DNA from: Filosporella fistucella
Lineage: Eukaryota; Ascomycota; Leotiomycetes; Helotiales
Assembly (NCBI GenBank): GCA_030077755.1
Contig: JAQJZZ010000011.1
Location: forward strand, 1,674,001-1,738,000
Length of the DNA: 64,000 nucleotides
Reading direction: 5' to 3'
Under the pieces are notes generated by a model. That model was given only the letters and a program-made list of their open reading frames with translations. It had not been told where the DNA came from and did no database searches. The first letter of the stretch is position 1. The number at the start of each line of letters is the position of its first letter. Positions 11,501 to 22,479 of the stretch are shown one piece after another. The position numbers and the translations under genes are program-made.

Positions 11501-13980
11501 TCAGTAGCTTCCCTTATCTGTTCGTTCGAAGACGATGATGGATCCGTGACGTGATTTGTTGTCCACAAGTCGGCCTATCCTCAAAATCGGAGAGCGATGT
11601 TTCTGTTTCTTTTTCCACAATAATATAGTCAGGCACAGAGAGAAACTGACTTGGGACAGATGATCTAGGTCTTCCCTCCCTCGACGAAGCGACTGAATCA
11701 GTCGATGCTCTCGTCGCAGACAGTTCCACAGATGATTACGGTGCTCAGAGCTTAGATGGCTTCGAGCAAATATCAAGGGCTTCAACACCTTCCGTTCCTC
11801 CAGGCTTTCTCCCTCATGCCCAACCTCCGTTCGCACCGCGTGAGGGCATAATTGCAAAGCCTCCGTCGCTCATCCCAACTTCAGCACCCTTCACGCCCTC
11901 CCGAAGTTCGTCCTTCATCCCTCGAGTGGCTACTCCACTTGCACATGTATCGATTCCCCCGATTCCCGCGCAAGATGCCCCAGCGCCAGCATCGTCAACA
12001 ACACAAGCAATGCAGGACCTGAAAACTTTGGCCACAAGCACTGGACTTTCAAAAACTATCGCTTCGCAATCATCTTCCGCCCTTCAACCGGAAGATTTTC
12101 CTGCGCTGGACACTGCAAAGGGTAAAGGTGTACACACTTCCGTCAGCTCTAAGTCCACTACCGCCAGAGCAGTTGCCTTACCTCTGCCATCTAAAAAGTC
12201 GAATGTACCCACCACTCCCGCCCAGTCGGTCCCGGCACTCAGTAAGACAACTGAAAGACGCGCCTCCGCAGGTCTCAATATCTCAGTCCCTGCAAAAGCA
12301 AATGCAAGAACAACTAGTCCGGAGACACCTGCAAAGGTGGTCCCAGCTTCGGCGGCCTTTCCTCCCTTACCTTCGACATCAGCGGCAACCCAGTCTCCTA
12401 TCACCAGAAATGTACCAAAGACACTGCGGCTCACATCTACACCCAAGACGGAGGTTCCAACGACTGGTAGTGCAACGCCCACATCTGTCACCTCGATGTT
12501 TCCGCCGACGTCCTTTCCTTCACGTCAACCAAGTCTAGCATCAATCACTAAACTTGAGCGCCCAAGTACTCCGACTAGCGAAATAGTCTCAGACAATGCG
12601 TCGATCACTTCTGCCTCGATGTCCAGGGCCAACTCACCTCCCCCAAGCAAAGTGGGTTCTGCCCCCGTCAGACATACGACTAAGAGTATGCAGAGGAAAC
12701 AACGCCGAGAAGTTCAGAAGGAGAAGGAGAGAACCGAATTAGAGATCGTTGCTGCCAAGACCGAGCCAGAGGTCGAGGTAGCCCCCATTATGGGAAGGAA
12801 GAAAAAGCAAAAGAAGGAGCGCAATGTCCATAGTGCAGCGGGAGGGTCTACACCCACAGCTAGTCGCCCAGCATCACCTGGTCTCACCGATACCATTTCA
12901 GAGGAACAGGGCCCGAAAGGCAACCATCCATTAACCACTCACACCGCAGTCAGGGAGCCTTCGATGGATCACGAACCTCTGAAGTCGTCAAGAGGTCAAG
13001 ACAAAGGAAAAGGAAAGTTTAGGGCGCAGCGACCAGCGACACCAGAGCCTACCACACCTACCCCAGAAGTCGAAGATGAAGCAACGGATAAACCCATTCC
13101 TACACCATCCTCAGTCTTCCATGATCTGCTGTCGTCTGGAATAATCAGCGATGTCAATAATCTTTACTTATTGAAGAACCCCACTGCCAGTCAGCGGCAT
13201 CAGGAAATCCCTGCCGATATACAAAGTGTTAACCAGAAGTTGACGATCACACCTGAGGATCGAGCAACACTACTTGCAGGTTTGCCTGTTCACAAAATCG
13301 CGGATGGTCCTAATAGAATAATGCTGACGCCTAATGGCGATTGTGTTCGCAACCTTACACCAGACGAGGAAGAGAGATACCTGGAACTTCAGTCGCGCAT
13401 TCAAGATGAATCTGGACCAACTGCATTCGTCTCTACCAAACATCATGCCAACAACGGTTTCACATTGGTTAGCAGTCGAGCGGTACCCAACGGCCCGCCG
13501 TCTTTCTTCCCAATGTTCAATGGCACTTCGAATATGGATCCAGTGAGCAAGATTCAGCGCGACGAAGCATTGAGCTATATCAATCAATATGTATTGCCAT
13601 CTTTGTCATCAAATTCACAGGTCGAGAAAGCATTGAACGCCAATGCCTTAGACACCGACATGCTTCGTTCTGTTGATGCCTCTGCATGGGCTACCTGGGG
13701 CACGGATCCAGCAATCTCGCTCCCGGACAACAAGGAAGGTGGATATAGCTCAATTAATCGTGAAGGCATTATTGCTACAGGATTGGAGAGCATGACTGCT
13801 CATTTTGCCATTGGCGGGGACATAAACCGTGGGCAGCCACTCGGTAATGTTTCGTTGTTGAGTCTCAGTGAGGCAGAGGGTGCTATGCAGATTGCGAGGA
13901 AGGAGACTGAAGGTCTTGAGAAGAGATTGAATGCGCTGATCAAGAAGAACAGGCGCTTGTTATTGGGATCTGGGCATTGA
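8501..13980 (+). CDS. NOT4: CCR4-NOT complex subunit 4, RING E3 ubiquitin ligase (Not4)
   Basis: Exons 8501-8544, 8627-8693, 8762-8874, 8927-11055 and 11660-13980 give 1557 residues. The N-terminus is an all-cysteine C4C4 RING (from CPLCVEEFDLSD near residue 15 to LCPACRRPYDD), then a basic helix, an RRM (KNLVYVVGLSP onward) and a CCCH finger (CSAYLRNETCTNKSCMFLH). This order is diagnostic for Not4/Mot2, which ubiquitinates nascent-chain-complex and proteasome targets and binds Not1. The rest is low-complexity: Ser/Gln/Gly-rich, then KQKKKGKKHRHAN, then a Ser/Thr/Pro-rich tail with RKKKQKKER and a conserved-looking end (LTPNGDCVRNLTPDEEERY). The first three introns are certain. The last one (11056-11659, 604 nt) is inferred from a GTGGGT donor and an ACAG acceptor whose phases agree. 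Reading through it ends the protein at 11108 (801 residues, ending SRGW). The 11660-13980 frame has no ATG at its 5' end and begins at an acceptor, so a separate gene is less likely. Confidence 0.82.
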
Positions 13981-14814
13981 CCACGAACGATTTGTGTGGG
14001 ACTTGGAATAATGATTCTACTTTTTAGGATTGTTTTAGAGGTGACGATGCACCTAGTTCTTCTGTGTATTCGTGTTGTATATTCTTGTGTATGGGAATTA
14101 GCTGCGATGACCCGATTTGGTCCGTTTGCTGTATGAGTACAGTATCCTTATGAGCTAAAATGGGCGCTCGGTCTACATACTTGTTGGAGAATGGGACTAT
14201 TCTTTGGATTTGCTTTTCTGTACGCTAGTTGTGTATTTGAGGTGTATGAGAAAGTGCCCTTACGGGATGGTCTGTTATAGTCTTCGAAGTCCTTCAATTA
14301 GTTATGGACTTTGCGGTCATTTGAAAAGTTGCCAAAGGTTGACACGCTGAGGTCGCTTCGACATTTGGCAAAGTCCCTACAACTAATGCTAAGATCCTCT
14401 GTTGGGTGATCACAGGCTATCGGAATTCTCCATTCAATTTCCCCGGCACACAGGGTGGTCAATTATGGCTTGCAACGTGAACTCTCTTATAGTTATTCCG
14501 GCTAGGCCAAACTATCATTGTATGACAAGCCAGCCCAGATCATCATATCAGCAAATGCTACCCCCAAGCATATAAGTGTGATAAACATAAATTTTCTCTA
14601 ACCATCACGCGTTGCTTTCTTCTTGCCCACTGTCCCGAGCTTTAAATAGTCTCAATCGTTTCGGTCGTTTGAAAACGTCCCGCGCATCTGCCCTGATATC
14701 GCACGACCCATAGATACCAATATTTTGCAATTTGTTCTAAACTAAACAACATGAAATCGTCGACTTTGCCCAGAGTAGAAGGATTTGTAACCTGGGAGTG
14801 TGAGTTTGATTAGC
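13981..14814. other. Convergent intergenic spacer
   Basis: 834 bases between the 3' ends of NOT4 (+) and the KAR5-like gene (-). T-rich 3' UTR-like sequence follows the Not4 stop. No open frame, repeat or RNA gene is convincing. Confidence 0.55.
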
Positions 14815-16685
14815 CTATGCTAAATCGAACCGCATTTGGTCGTCAGCAGCCGAAGATGGATTGATATCCAGCCCAATCCCCTCGTGCTTGGCTATTGACA
14901 AATTCGGCCGTCTTGATGACTGAATGTTTGGTGAATGGGCTGCATTCCAGAACAGGATGTTGAATATCCTAGCGGAGGCTGGCGAGTGACGAGCCCATAC
15001 CATACCCTCTCCCGCTAATATTCCTGCTTCGAGTCAGTTTGGGTGAGATGCCAAGTACGTATGTAAAAACATACCACCAACTATAAGCCCAGAGTTGCGG
15101 GTTATACTTGGGCTAAGACCATAACTTCCAACTAGGAGGGATGACAACGGGGTTGCCAGACGCAGTACCCAATCTGGAACTCCACCACTCATACCCACAC
15201 TTTCTTGGAAAATCTCAGCGGCTGCCGCTGCTCGTTCAAGATTTGCATTTATGCCAGATGCGCTGGAGCTTGCACGCTCAAGCTTATGGAAGTGTGATTG
15301 TAAAAGCTCTGTAGTATTCTCCATAGCAGATAGCACACGTTGGGATTTCTATGCAGATGTTAGTGTGCATAACTATTTTAACATGCTTACCTACCTGCTC
15401 CAACGTATCCTGGCGCTCGTTTAGAGCAACAATCATAGGAAAGAGTAATTGCTATTTAAGTCAGATGTGAGAATAATTTTTTAAAGATAGAGAATGAAAA
15501 CCCTTACCAAACTTTCTCTCATCAGGATCAGGTTCGCTTCAGTTTCACCCACCATCTCATTGATATTTCCGACACGCGTTTCAAAAGCATCCGTAGCTAC
15601 CGCTAAAGCTTTTCCATGTGCTGCGGCCATTTCAGCATTTGTCTGTAACGCGGTCTGGACAAATGTTTTCATCACCCGCAGAACATCATTGCTGCTACTC
15701 AATATGGACTGAGCTACAACATCAGCATTCTACATTGACGCCAAAATTAGAACTGAAGAGCGAGAAGGGGGATACTGAGGGGAACAAACCTGCAGATTTC
15801 CCGTAATCGAGTCAAATGTGCTATAAAATTTAGACTTCAAACTCTCTGCGTGATTCAGCACCGACTCGAAATAGGAATCTGCCGCCCGCTGATTCTCTTG
15901 GAATGCGAAGTGTAGATTTTCGAGATCCTGTCTCAGATTGTGATTGAGCTGGTTCATGATCTCAAGGAGCTGTTTGTGTAGCAGTATTGCTTGGTCTGGA
16001 TTCAATTCAGCACATTGCTAAACAAGATCGTGGTTGTAAATATACCTTTATCAATATCGAGACGTGCTGCTCTACAAAACAGCAAAGATTTGTCACGATA
16101 ACTGAGCCATGTTCCCCAAAGTGAGTAATCTTGCGCCAGTGCCTCCAAGCAGTCTCCAACCTGCTCGCTTGAGATCTCTAGTACATTTTGCTTGTCCCTC
16201 GATGCTTGATAAAGAGCGGCACTTCCGAACGGAATGCAGGCTTTGGGTATCAAAAACTTGGCACGCTCCAAATCACACATAGAAAGACCGCAAGCGAAGC
16301 TTTCAACATGATGTTGCTGAAGTCGAGCACTGTTGGATGATGTTCCCTGCTCCTGCATGTCCTCAACCCCTTTACAGTTGTTGATGAGCAGTTGAGCTGC
16401 AAGACGGTGACAGACTGGCTCCTGTTCGAGACGCTGGAGCTCCACCATTGCTTTTGTGTACACTTCTGGCCTGTCTGAAGAACCAAGAAGTTCCGCAGGG
16501 TTGAATTTCGAAGAGTACTCTCGTGGCATCTTCATATCTAGATTTGTGTGAGATGGCATATTTGACGATTGGCAATCAACGTTACCAAGCTCAGTGTCGC
16601 TGCCCAAAGGATGAGAACCGAATATGCTGTAGGCTAACCCGCAATGCGGTGTCAGGAACCAGAGAGAAAAGCTCAACAGCTTCAT
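14815..16685 (-). CDS. KAR5: Nuclear fusion protein, Kar5/Tht1 family
   Basis: Six exons: 16685-16046, 15995-15790, 15729-15508, 15451-15395, 15348-15075 and 15023-14815, with introns of 46-60 nt, make 535 residues. Features in order: a cleavable-looking signal peptide (MKLLSFSLWFLTPHCGLAYS); a Cys-containing luminal region with a QxAAQLLINNCKG segment and DCLEALAQDYSLWGTWLSY followed by FCRAARLDIDKD, the pattern of the Tht1 family; long coiled-coil-like helices; then two hydrophobic segments near the C-terminus (LATPLSSLLVGSYGL and the stretch joined across the last intron, IVGGILAGEGMVW). Kar5/Tht1 sits in the ER and nuclear envelope at the spindle-pole body and is needed for nuclear envelope fusion at karyogamy. 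The family diverges fast; assignment rests on architecture plus the CRAAR-type motif. Exon 1 splices 16045-15996 at phase 1. Confidence 0.72.
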
Positions 16686-17902
16686 GGCAGTGTTAGATTG
16701 GAATAAACCCTGCTGAGAGACAAGAATATTGAGGTGTGGATGACACGAAGAAGATACGGTCAGAAAGGTGAAGTCGAGGTGAGATAGCAACCAAGCTGGA
16801 TGGCTTGCTCTACCAAAGTCAAGAATATCCTGAAGGCTAATCAACGCTTGAATTGTGACTGCTCTCGTTTCTATCGAGATCTGCGACTAATTGCCCCCCT
16901 AAGAGCTCCCCTGGATGCGCTGTTGATCGCACGGGTGATGGTTGAGGCTGCGAACAGGTTGGAGGTTGAAAAGGGAAGGAAGTAGTCGACGAGCAGAAAC
17001 TTAATCTGAATGTAGAAAACAGGTTGAGGTCGTGGTAACAAATGAACTTGAACTTCGCCACCTCGCAGTAGTTGAAAGTATATCACTATTAACATATGCG
17101 GTCCTAAGAGATTTTATGTGGTTCGTCCGATGAAAGGAGAAAACAAGTGAATGTGGTTAAGGTCCGCGATGGATGAGATGAAATAATGCGCCCGGCGCAG
17201 AAATTCGCACCTCTACTTGCTTCTCTCAGAGCTACAAAGGTTTACTCGCGTTGCTTACCATTATATTGTCACTCTAACATAGTGTATCTTCCTATTCCGG
17301 TGCCAAAAATCTACGCATCTAAACATGAGAATTGTGCATAATTTAAAGAAGGTGAAGATCTGACAAATGGAATTCCTGGGAGCCAAGATCTTACTCTGGA
17401 CGAGCTCGCGACCTGGATTTCAATATCAGACCGAGTGAGGTTGATAACGAGTTCGATGAGCACATAATGAGTGCAAGATGTAGCATAGGTAACTCCTACA
17501 TCGTATTAATATCAGTTCCACTTTTCGGTCAACAAGCGAGTGTGGAGCGACCATCTGCGCTCTTCTGCGCTCTTTGGACAAATTCTCCAGTTGGTTCCTC
17601 CACATTCGCTTGTTGATTTAAAAGTGGAACTGATATTAATACGATGTAGGAGATTGTCAAGCTTCTTGTCTGTGGGCGGGTGAGGTTGTAGATTGATGGT
17701 GTGGTAGGAGTAGATTAAATACATATTGTGGCCTCAGGCCAACAGAGATAACACGACGAGGTCTGAGGTCAACCGTTCCATTGAGTCCGACTCGGACACT
17801 TGGGCACTGTTCACGTGATCAACTAGTCATTTATGGCTACCCTGCCGGAAGCTCGAAGTGGTAGGTCAACGAAATAAATTCTCACAAGAAAGCATACACA
17901 CG
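16686..17902. other. Divergent intergenic region with a palindrome
   Basis: 1.2 kb between the KAR5-like gene (-) and the uL6m gene (+). Apart from the 160-bp inverted repeat at 17493-17652 described separately, it shows no coding exon. Open frames around 16837-17095 (-) are unsupported. Confidence 0.5.
17493..17652. repeat. 160-bp near-perfect inverted repeat (foldback element or hairpin)
   Basis: Two 55-base arms, 17493-17547 and 17598-17652, are reverse complements with 4 mismatches (three adjacent). They enclose a 50-base loop, 17548-17597, that itself contains a direct repeat of TCTGCGCTCT. Each arm begins CTCCTACATCG and includes CAGTTCCACTTTT and TCAACAAGCGA. I find no convincing target-site duplication next to the arms. 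A foldback transposable element (MITE without coding capacity) is the simplest reading; a hairpin RNA precursor is the alternative. Confidence 0.9.
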
Positions 17903-18747
17903 ATGCTTTCGACGGCTCGACCCACACGCCTGGTTAGAGGAGTAGTCTCCAACCCTACCATCTCCCTACCAGCGTTTCTCCTACCCGCGTTTCCTGTCGG
18001 TTCACGAGCATTCTCTGCGACAACGAATCGTCCATCCCAGATTGGACGAGCTCCATTGTCTATTCCACCAGAGGTCAATTTCTCAGTGCTTCCACCATCG
18101 GCACGGAAGAATGGAAAGGTACCGGTAGGGGCTCGTTCCACTGTCCAGATTGAGGGACCATTGGGTTCGTTCTGCCGCATTCAATCATGGACAGCATCTA
18201 ATTACATGTTAGGGAAAATGTCTATGACCATACCTCCTTTCGTCAACTTGGAGCACGACATAACGCAGCGAAAGGCATTTGTATCGGTCGAAGATAGGGA
18301 GGTAAAGAAGCAGCGGGAGATGTGGGGTATGGCATTTGGGAACGCCGTTGACGACCGTACTGATATTTTCCAGGGACGACTCGGGCATATCTGCAAAATC
18401 ACATTCTAGGTGTTTCCGAAGGTCACACCGCTATTCTACGCCTAGTTGGCGTTGGATATAGGGCCATGGTAGAGAATTCAGCGACCACTGTGGAGCCAGA
18501 GTTTGAAGGCCAACAGTTCGTCGTTCTGAAGGTTGGCTACTCGCATCCTATTGAACTGCCAGTGCCAAATGGTGTCAAAGCCAGCGTTCCTCAGCCCACT
18601 AGAATTCTATTGGAGGGTATTGAGAAAGAGGTGATTCTGCAATTCGCGGCGAAGATACGGATGTGGAGGAAACCAGAGCCATACAAGGGCAAGGGTATAT
18701 TCGTGAACGGGGAGACGATCAAGCTGAAGGCGAAGAAGATTAAGTAG
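17903..18747 (+). CDS. MRPL6: Mitochondrial large-subunit ribosomal protein uL6m
   Basis: Two exons, 17903-18326 and 18374-18747, with a 47-nt intron, give 265 residues. The N-terminus is a mitochondrial presequence (basic, hydroxylated, no acids: MLSTARPTRLVRGVV). The mature part follows uL6: IGRAPLSIPPEV start, a first beta-rich domain with VQIEGPLG, then across the intron REMWG to TTRAYLQNHILGVSEGH, and the second domain with LRLVGVGYRA, LKVGYSHPIELPVP and the C-terminal KIRMWRKPEPYKGKGI, matching the uL6 motif for 23S rRNA contact near the sarcin-ricin loop. An apparent frameshift at 18327 disappears once the intron is removed. The ATG at 17903 is chosen because the frame upstream has no ATG. 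Confidence 0.93.
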
Positions 18748-18848
18748 TGGGCATTGGGCCATGTATTATATGTACAAGATCTGTGGTCACCTAGGCGTTC
18801 GAGAAGAGATCGCTGCATAAATAGTACTCTGAGAGCACTAAAAAAAAA

Positions 18849-20081
18849 CTATTTCTTGGACAACACATCCTTCACCACTCGGAGTACTTGGTCATGAACC
18901 CCAGCAGGTGCAGCCACAACTCCCTTATTTTCTGCAAGTGTTCGCCCTTGACTGAAATCTAAACGCCTTCCCAATGTGTCTGTTACCTGCCCACCGGCCT
19001 CTCTCACAATGAGGTCTCCTGCAGCGTGGTCCCAGATCTTCTCTTGGTAAGTCGCACTGACTGGTAGTCTGAGGTAAATATCGCCAGCCCCTCTAGCAAT
19101 CGAGGCGTATTTCGCCTGGGAGTCCATCCTCACGCTAGGGCTGGCAATACCAAGCTTCGATGCAATTGCAAATTGGTCGCCGTGGGATGAATGTCCTGCC
19201 TCCACACTCTCACAAAATGTGGCCTGGGTGATATCTTGGACCGGCTTCATTTGTATTGGGTGACTCTTGCTTAGCCCACCAGTGGTCAATTGCCTGCTTG
19301 TAGCTCCTTGGCCAGAGACAGCAGCAATCAGAACACCTTTCCCTTCCGCGTCTGTTTGGTCAATGCCTGACTCTGCAGTCAGCGTAGCTGAATCGTCCAC
19401 TGGAAGATTTGGGCATCCCAAAACCCCGACCTTTACATCTCCATCAACCATCAGTGCCAGACAAACGGCATACTGACCACCCCTAAGAAATCCTTTGGTG
19501 CCATCGATTGGATCTAGTGCCCATATCCTCCCTTTACTCCCGCCTGCGCTGTTTCCAGCGTCAATGGCATCTATCATGGCATCCGAACTCTCAATAGGGC
19601 CACCCAGAACCTTTTCTGCGTCCATATCTGATAACCTAGAAGCTTCCACTAAACCCCAGATCAGGTCACGCAGTTTCGGGTTCTCTCTCAGTGTGCTTGC
19701 TTCCTCCTCCCCAACAATTTGGTCATCAGGAAAATTCTTCTTGATAGCAGCAATGATCAAGGCTTGAGCACCAAAGTCACCGATGGTAACCGGCGAAGCA
19801 TCGTCTTTAGAAATTGTTCCTTTAGCCTTTTCATGGAAGACCCTTTTGGTGAGCAGAGACGCTCTCTGTACAGCAAGCAGTGCGATTTCTAGCTCTCTGC
19901 TGTAGGGTGTCATCTTTGGGGCAGAAAAAATTGCTTTTGGAGGGGGGAAATGAAAGGTGAGAAGAGAAACGCGGGGCAAAATTTTAGCAAGGCTTGCCGC
20001 CAGGATGATTGCAACAAAGGATAGTAGCAAAATTTGCAAATTTGTTGAATTGAAAGTGCGTGTGCGAGAGGGCTTTGTCAT
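18849..20081 (-). CDS. MET22: 3'(2'),5'-bisphosphate nucleotidase (Met22/Hal2) with N-terminal hydrophobic extension
   Basis: Single exon. The enzyme removes the 3' phosphate of PAP and PAPS, preventing PAP poisoning during sulfate assimilation; in yeast it is the lithium/sodium-sensitive halotolerance target. Motifs of the Mg-dependent inositol-monophosphatase superfamily are intact: VGEEEAS (metal ligands), WALDPIDGTKGFLRGGQYA (the DPIDGT signature), and late IWDHAAGDLIVREAGG. From the internal Met at 19913 (MTPYSRELEIALL) the protein is 354 residues, the usual family size. The first in-frame ATG is at 20081, giving 410 residues with a 56-residue extension that includes a hydrophobic stretch LQILLLSFVAIILAASL. 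Either the extension anchors or targets the protein, or translation starts at 19913. Head-to-head with the C3HC gene, 306 bases apart. Confidence 0.93.
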   Translation of the reverse strand: MTKPSRTRTFNSTNLQILLLSFVAIILAASLAKILPRVSLLTFHFPPPKAIFSAPKMTPYSRELEIALLAVQRASLLTKRVFHEKAKGTISKDDASPVTIGDFGAQALIIAAIKKNFPDDQIVGEEEASTLRENPKLRDLIWGLVEASRLSDMDAEKVLGGPIESSDAMIDAIDAGNSAGGSKGRIWALDPIDGTKGFLRGGQYAVCLALMVDGDVKVGVLGCPNLPVDDSATLTAESGIDQTDAEGKGVLIAAVSGQGATSRQLTTGGLSKSHPIQMKPVQDITQATFCESVEAGHSSHGDQFAIASKLGIASPSVRMDSQAKYASIARGAGDIYLRLPVSATYQEKIWDHAAGDLIVREAGGQVTDTLGRRLDFSQGRTLAENKGVVAAPAGVHDQVLRVVKDVLSKK

Positions 20082-20387
20082 CGATAAATGGTGACTGTGT
20101 TCTGTTCCCGAAAGCCAGGAGGTGTAGTGTAGAGCCAACGAGAGAGGATCAGAGAAAGTTGCTCAGGGCAGCTGTTTTTGGAAAAAAGTGGAGGGGTGAG
20201 GGAGTGGAGTAGGAATTAATAGAAGGTAGGGTTGGCACGGTTCAGGTAAAGCGTGCTTCCTGTTCCCTGAAGCTTCGATTGCAATCAAACACACGACATA
20301 TTCAGCTCCAGTCTTTGGCAGCGAATTTCAACTTTATGATCAAGTCCCTCCTCTCCACAGTACTCCTCCGCCAAACTCCAGACCACT
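20082..20387. promoter_or_regulatory. Divergent promoter region, MET22 / C3HC zinc-finger gene
   Basis: 306 bases between oppositely oriented start codons. It holds both 5' UTRs. If MET22 starts at its internal Met (19913), the shared region is about 474 bases. No specific binding site is claimed. Confidence 0.45.
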
Positions 20388-21845
20388 ATGAATGCCACGA
20401 AGCGGAAATTCAATGCTCTCTTGAACGGCATCGGCACAAAGTCCACCACGACACTATCCTCAAAAGAAGTAAACAATGCGACAAGAGATGACTTGACCGG
20501 CTCTAGTGACCTAGACTCTCGAGCCAAAAAGCGACGCATTAGCGACTCTCTATCTACTCCTGTCGATAGAATTCTCATTCCTCTTCCACGACCGGTATCT
20601 GCCATGAAGCACAAGAAATCAACCTCACTCGCAACTGCAGCTATGACCACTGAAACCCCAAAATACGCACCCTGGGATCGAGCAGAATTCTTGAAGCGTT
20701 TGAGGTCCTTTTCGAATCTGACAGATTGGACACCCAAACCTGCTCGAGTCAATGAAGTTGAATGGGCCAAGCGAGGCTGGGTGTGCCAAAAATTCGAGCG
20801 CGTACGATGCTCACTATGCAATGTTGAGATTCTCGTCAAACTCAACCGCAAAGAAGTGGATGGAAAAGAGGAGCCCGTTTATGTTGCGCAGAACATAGGT
20901 GCGCAAAGCCAGGACAGTTTGGAATCACTTGCTGACTCTTCATTAGAGGATGCTTTGGTGGACAAGTATATGGAACTTATTGTCACGTCTCATGACGAGA
21001 ATTGCCTGTGGCGGAAGAGGGGCTGTGATGGTGAGTAATTCCTGCTTCTTGTTTGACAACAGTCTAATACCTGCCTAGATTCTATCTTCAAGCTTCCCCT
21101 CAATCATGCTCCGACAACAATAGAAACACTCAAAGACAGATACAGGGAATTGTGTAACAGGAAAGAGACGTTGCCATTTGCTTTCAATATGCGAACTCCA
21201 TCTGGGTTTGACCTTGACCTGATTTTGAGCTACCTCCCATCCGATTTCTTCTTCCCGGCTGTGGGACATCAAGAGACTGAAGCAATTTCTCAGAGAGTCA
21301 ACAGAGTTGCTTTTCTGATGGCTGTATTTGGATGGCAAGGACATACACATGAACGCCTCGGAGAGCAGCTTGGGTCAGTTTCATGCCATGCATGCTTCAG
21401 AGTACTAGGGCTATGGTTATTCAAGAGCAAGGAAGTCGGTGAAAATGGAGAGGAGGTCACCGGGCCGGTGGTGAATCACTTAGACGTTGTCAGAGAGCAC
21501 CGAGACTACTGCCCGTGGAGCAACCCTGCATCGCAAAATGGTCAAAAGTCAACATTAAAGACATCCACCAGTGCCATGGCCGGTTGGGAGATTGTACTCC
21601 GAGTCTTGAAGAATGACCATCGCCTGAGAACCGGTCGGGACCAGCGAAGCCAATCCATTAGACGCTCCCCAAGCATTGTAACTGAAGCTCCTAGTGTCAT
21701 CGGCTCTGATATCGAAGATGAAGACACCAAGAGTATCCGAGACGAAGAAGACAAAAGACGCTGGGCACGACTCAGAAGAGTCAAAAGTTTATTCGAAACA
21801 AAGGCGGGAAAGAAGTTACAGCGCGGTGAGGCTAAGAACAAATAG
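20388..21845 (+). CDS. RSM1: C3HC-type zinc finger protein (Rsm1/NIPA family)
   Basis: Two exons, 20388-21030 and 21079-21845, with a 48-nt intron joined at phase 1, give 469 residues. The family (Pfam zf-C3HC and Rsm1) includes fission-yeast Rsm1, linked to mRNA export, and human NIPA/ZC3HC1, a nuclear-basket protein. Visible features: a basic, Ser-rich N-terminus with KKRR (possible nuclear signal); the zf-C3HC block APWDRAEFLKRLRSFSNLTDW then WAKRGWVCQKFERVRCSLCN and later HDENCLWRKRGCD; a second related block (QRVNRVAFLMAVFGWQG, VSCHACFRVLGLWLFK, REHRDYCPW) in exon 2. The C-terminus is charged and helical. Nuclear localisation is inferred from family. Start codon is the first ATG of the open frame. 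Confidence 0.85.
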
Positions 21846-22479
21846 TTCAGGCAACTTAAATACGATTTTTCACAGTGTGTGGTCGAGCAAGGGAGGAGTC
21901 TGGGAGAGCTTGACAATAATGACTCTGACTGCATTTCCGGCGCTGGGGCGATTTTGCAGCCATAGATACCCTAATGAATGAAACATTTATGCAGATCTTG
22001 TTGTAGGTTAATGTCCAATTTGCTGATAAGAGCTTAATGGACTGGGCTTGTTGTTGAATTCTGGGAACAAGTTACTCGACAAATATGTAAATGGCCACTC
22101 AAATAAACCTGTAATTCGGTTTGGGTCAAAACTCTATTGCATCCAACTCAAGACATGGCTGCTATTTGTTTTAGAGAACCCGCATACAAATTCCCAATTT
22201 TGCTGCATACTTACCAACTTCGTCCCTAGACTGTCCAGTGATCCAGTGCCACTGCTTAATCTTTTACTCCGTAGGGCGGCACTCCTTCTTTAAGTGGTTT
22301 TTGTTGCTATGACGACGAATCTGAGTTAGGCGCGATCAAGTCTATCGAACGCGACGCCCATTCAACAGGGCCTTATCTCACAATATACTTTATCGTGCAA
22401 CAAAAAATGTTCTAGAAAAACACATCTCAATGAAGTACGCCACAACGTGAGAGGACATAATAGAGCTAATATTTTGAAG
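21846..22479. other. Intergenic spacer, co-directional
   Basis: 634 bases between the C3HC gene and the SNF2 gene, both on plus. It should contain the 3' UTR of one and the promoter and first exon of the other. A possible first exon for the SNF2 gene is ATGAAGTACGCCACAAC at 22430-22446, but its intron would be only 33 nt. Confidence 0.4.

Noticed and set aside
18327..18373. Apparent frameshift in the uL6m gene
   Set aside because: The break is exactly a 47-nt GT/AG intron whose removal restores the MWGTTRAYLQNH junction of the family.
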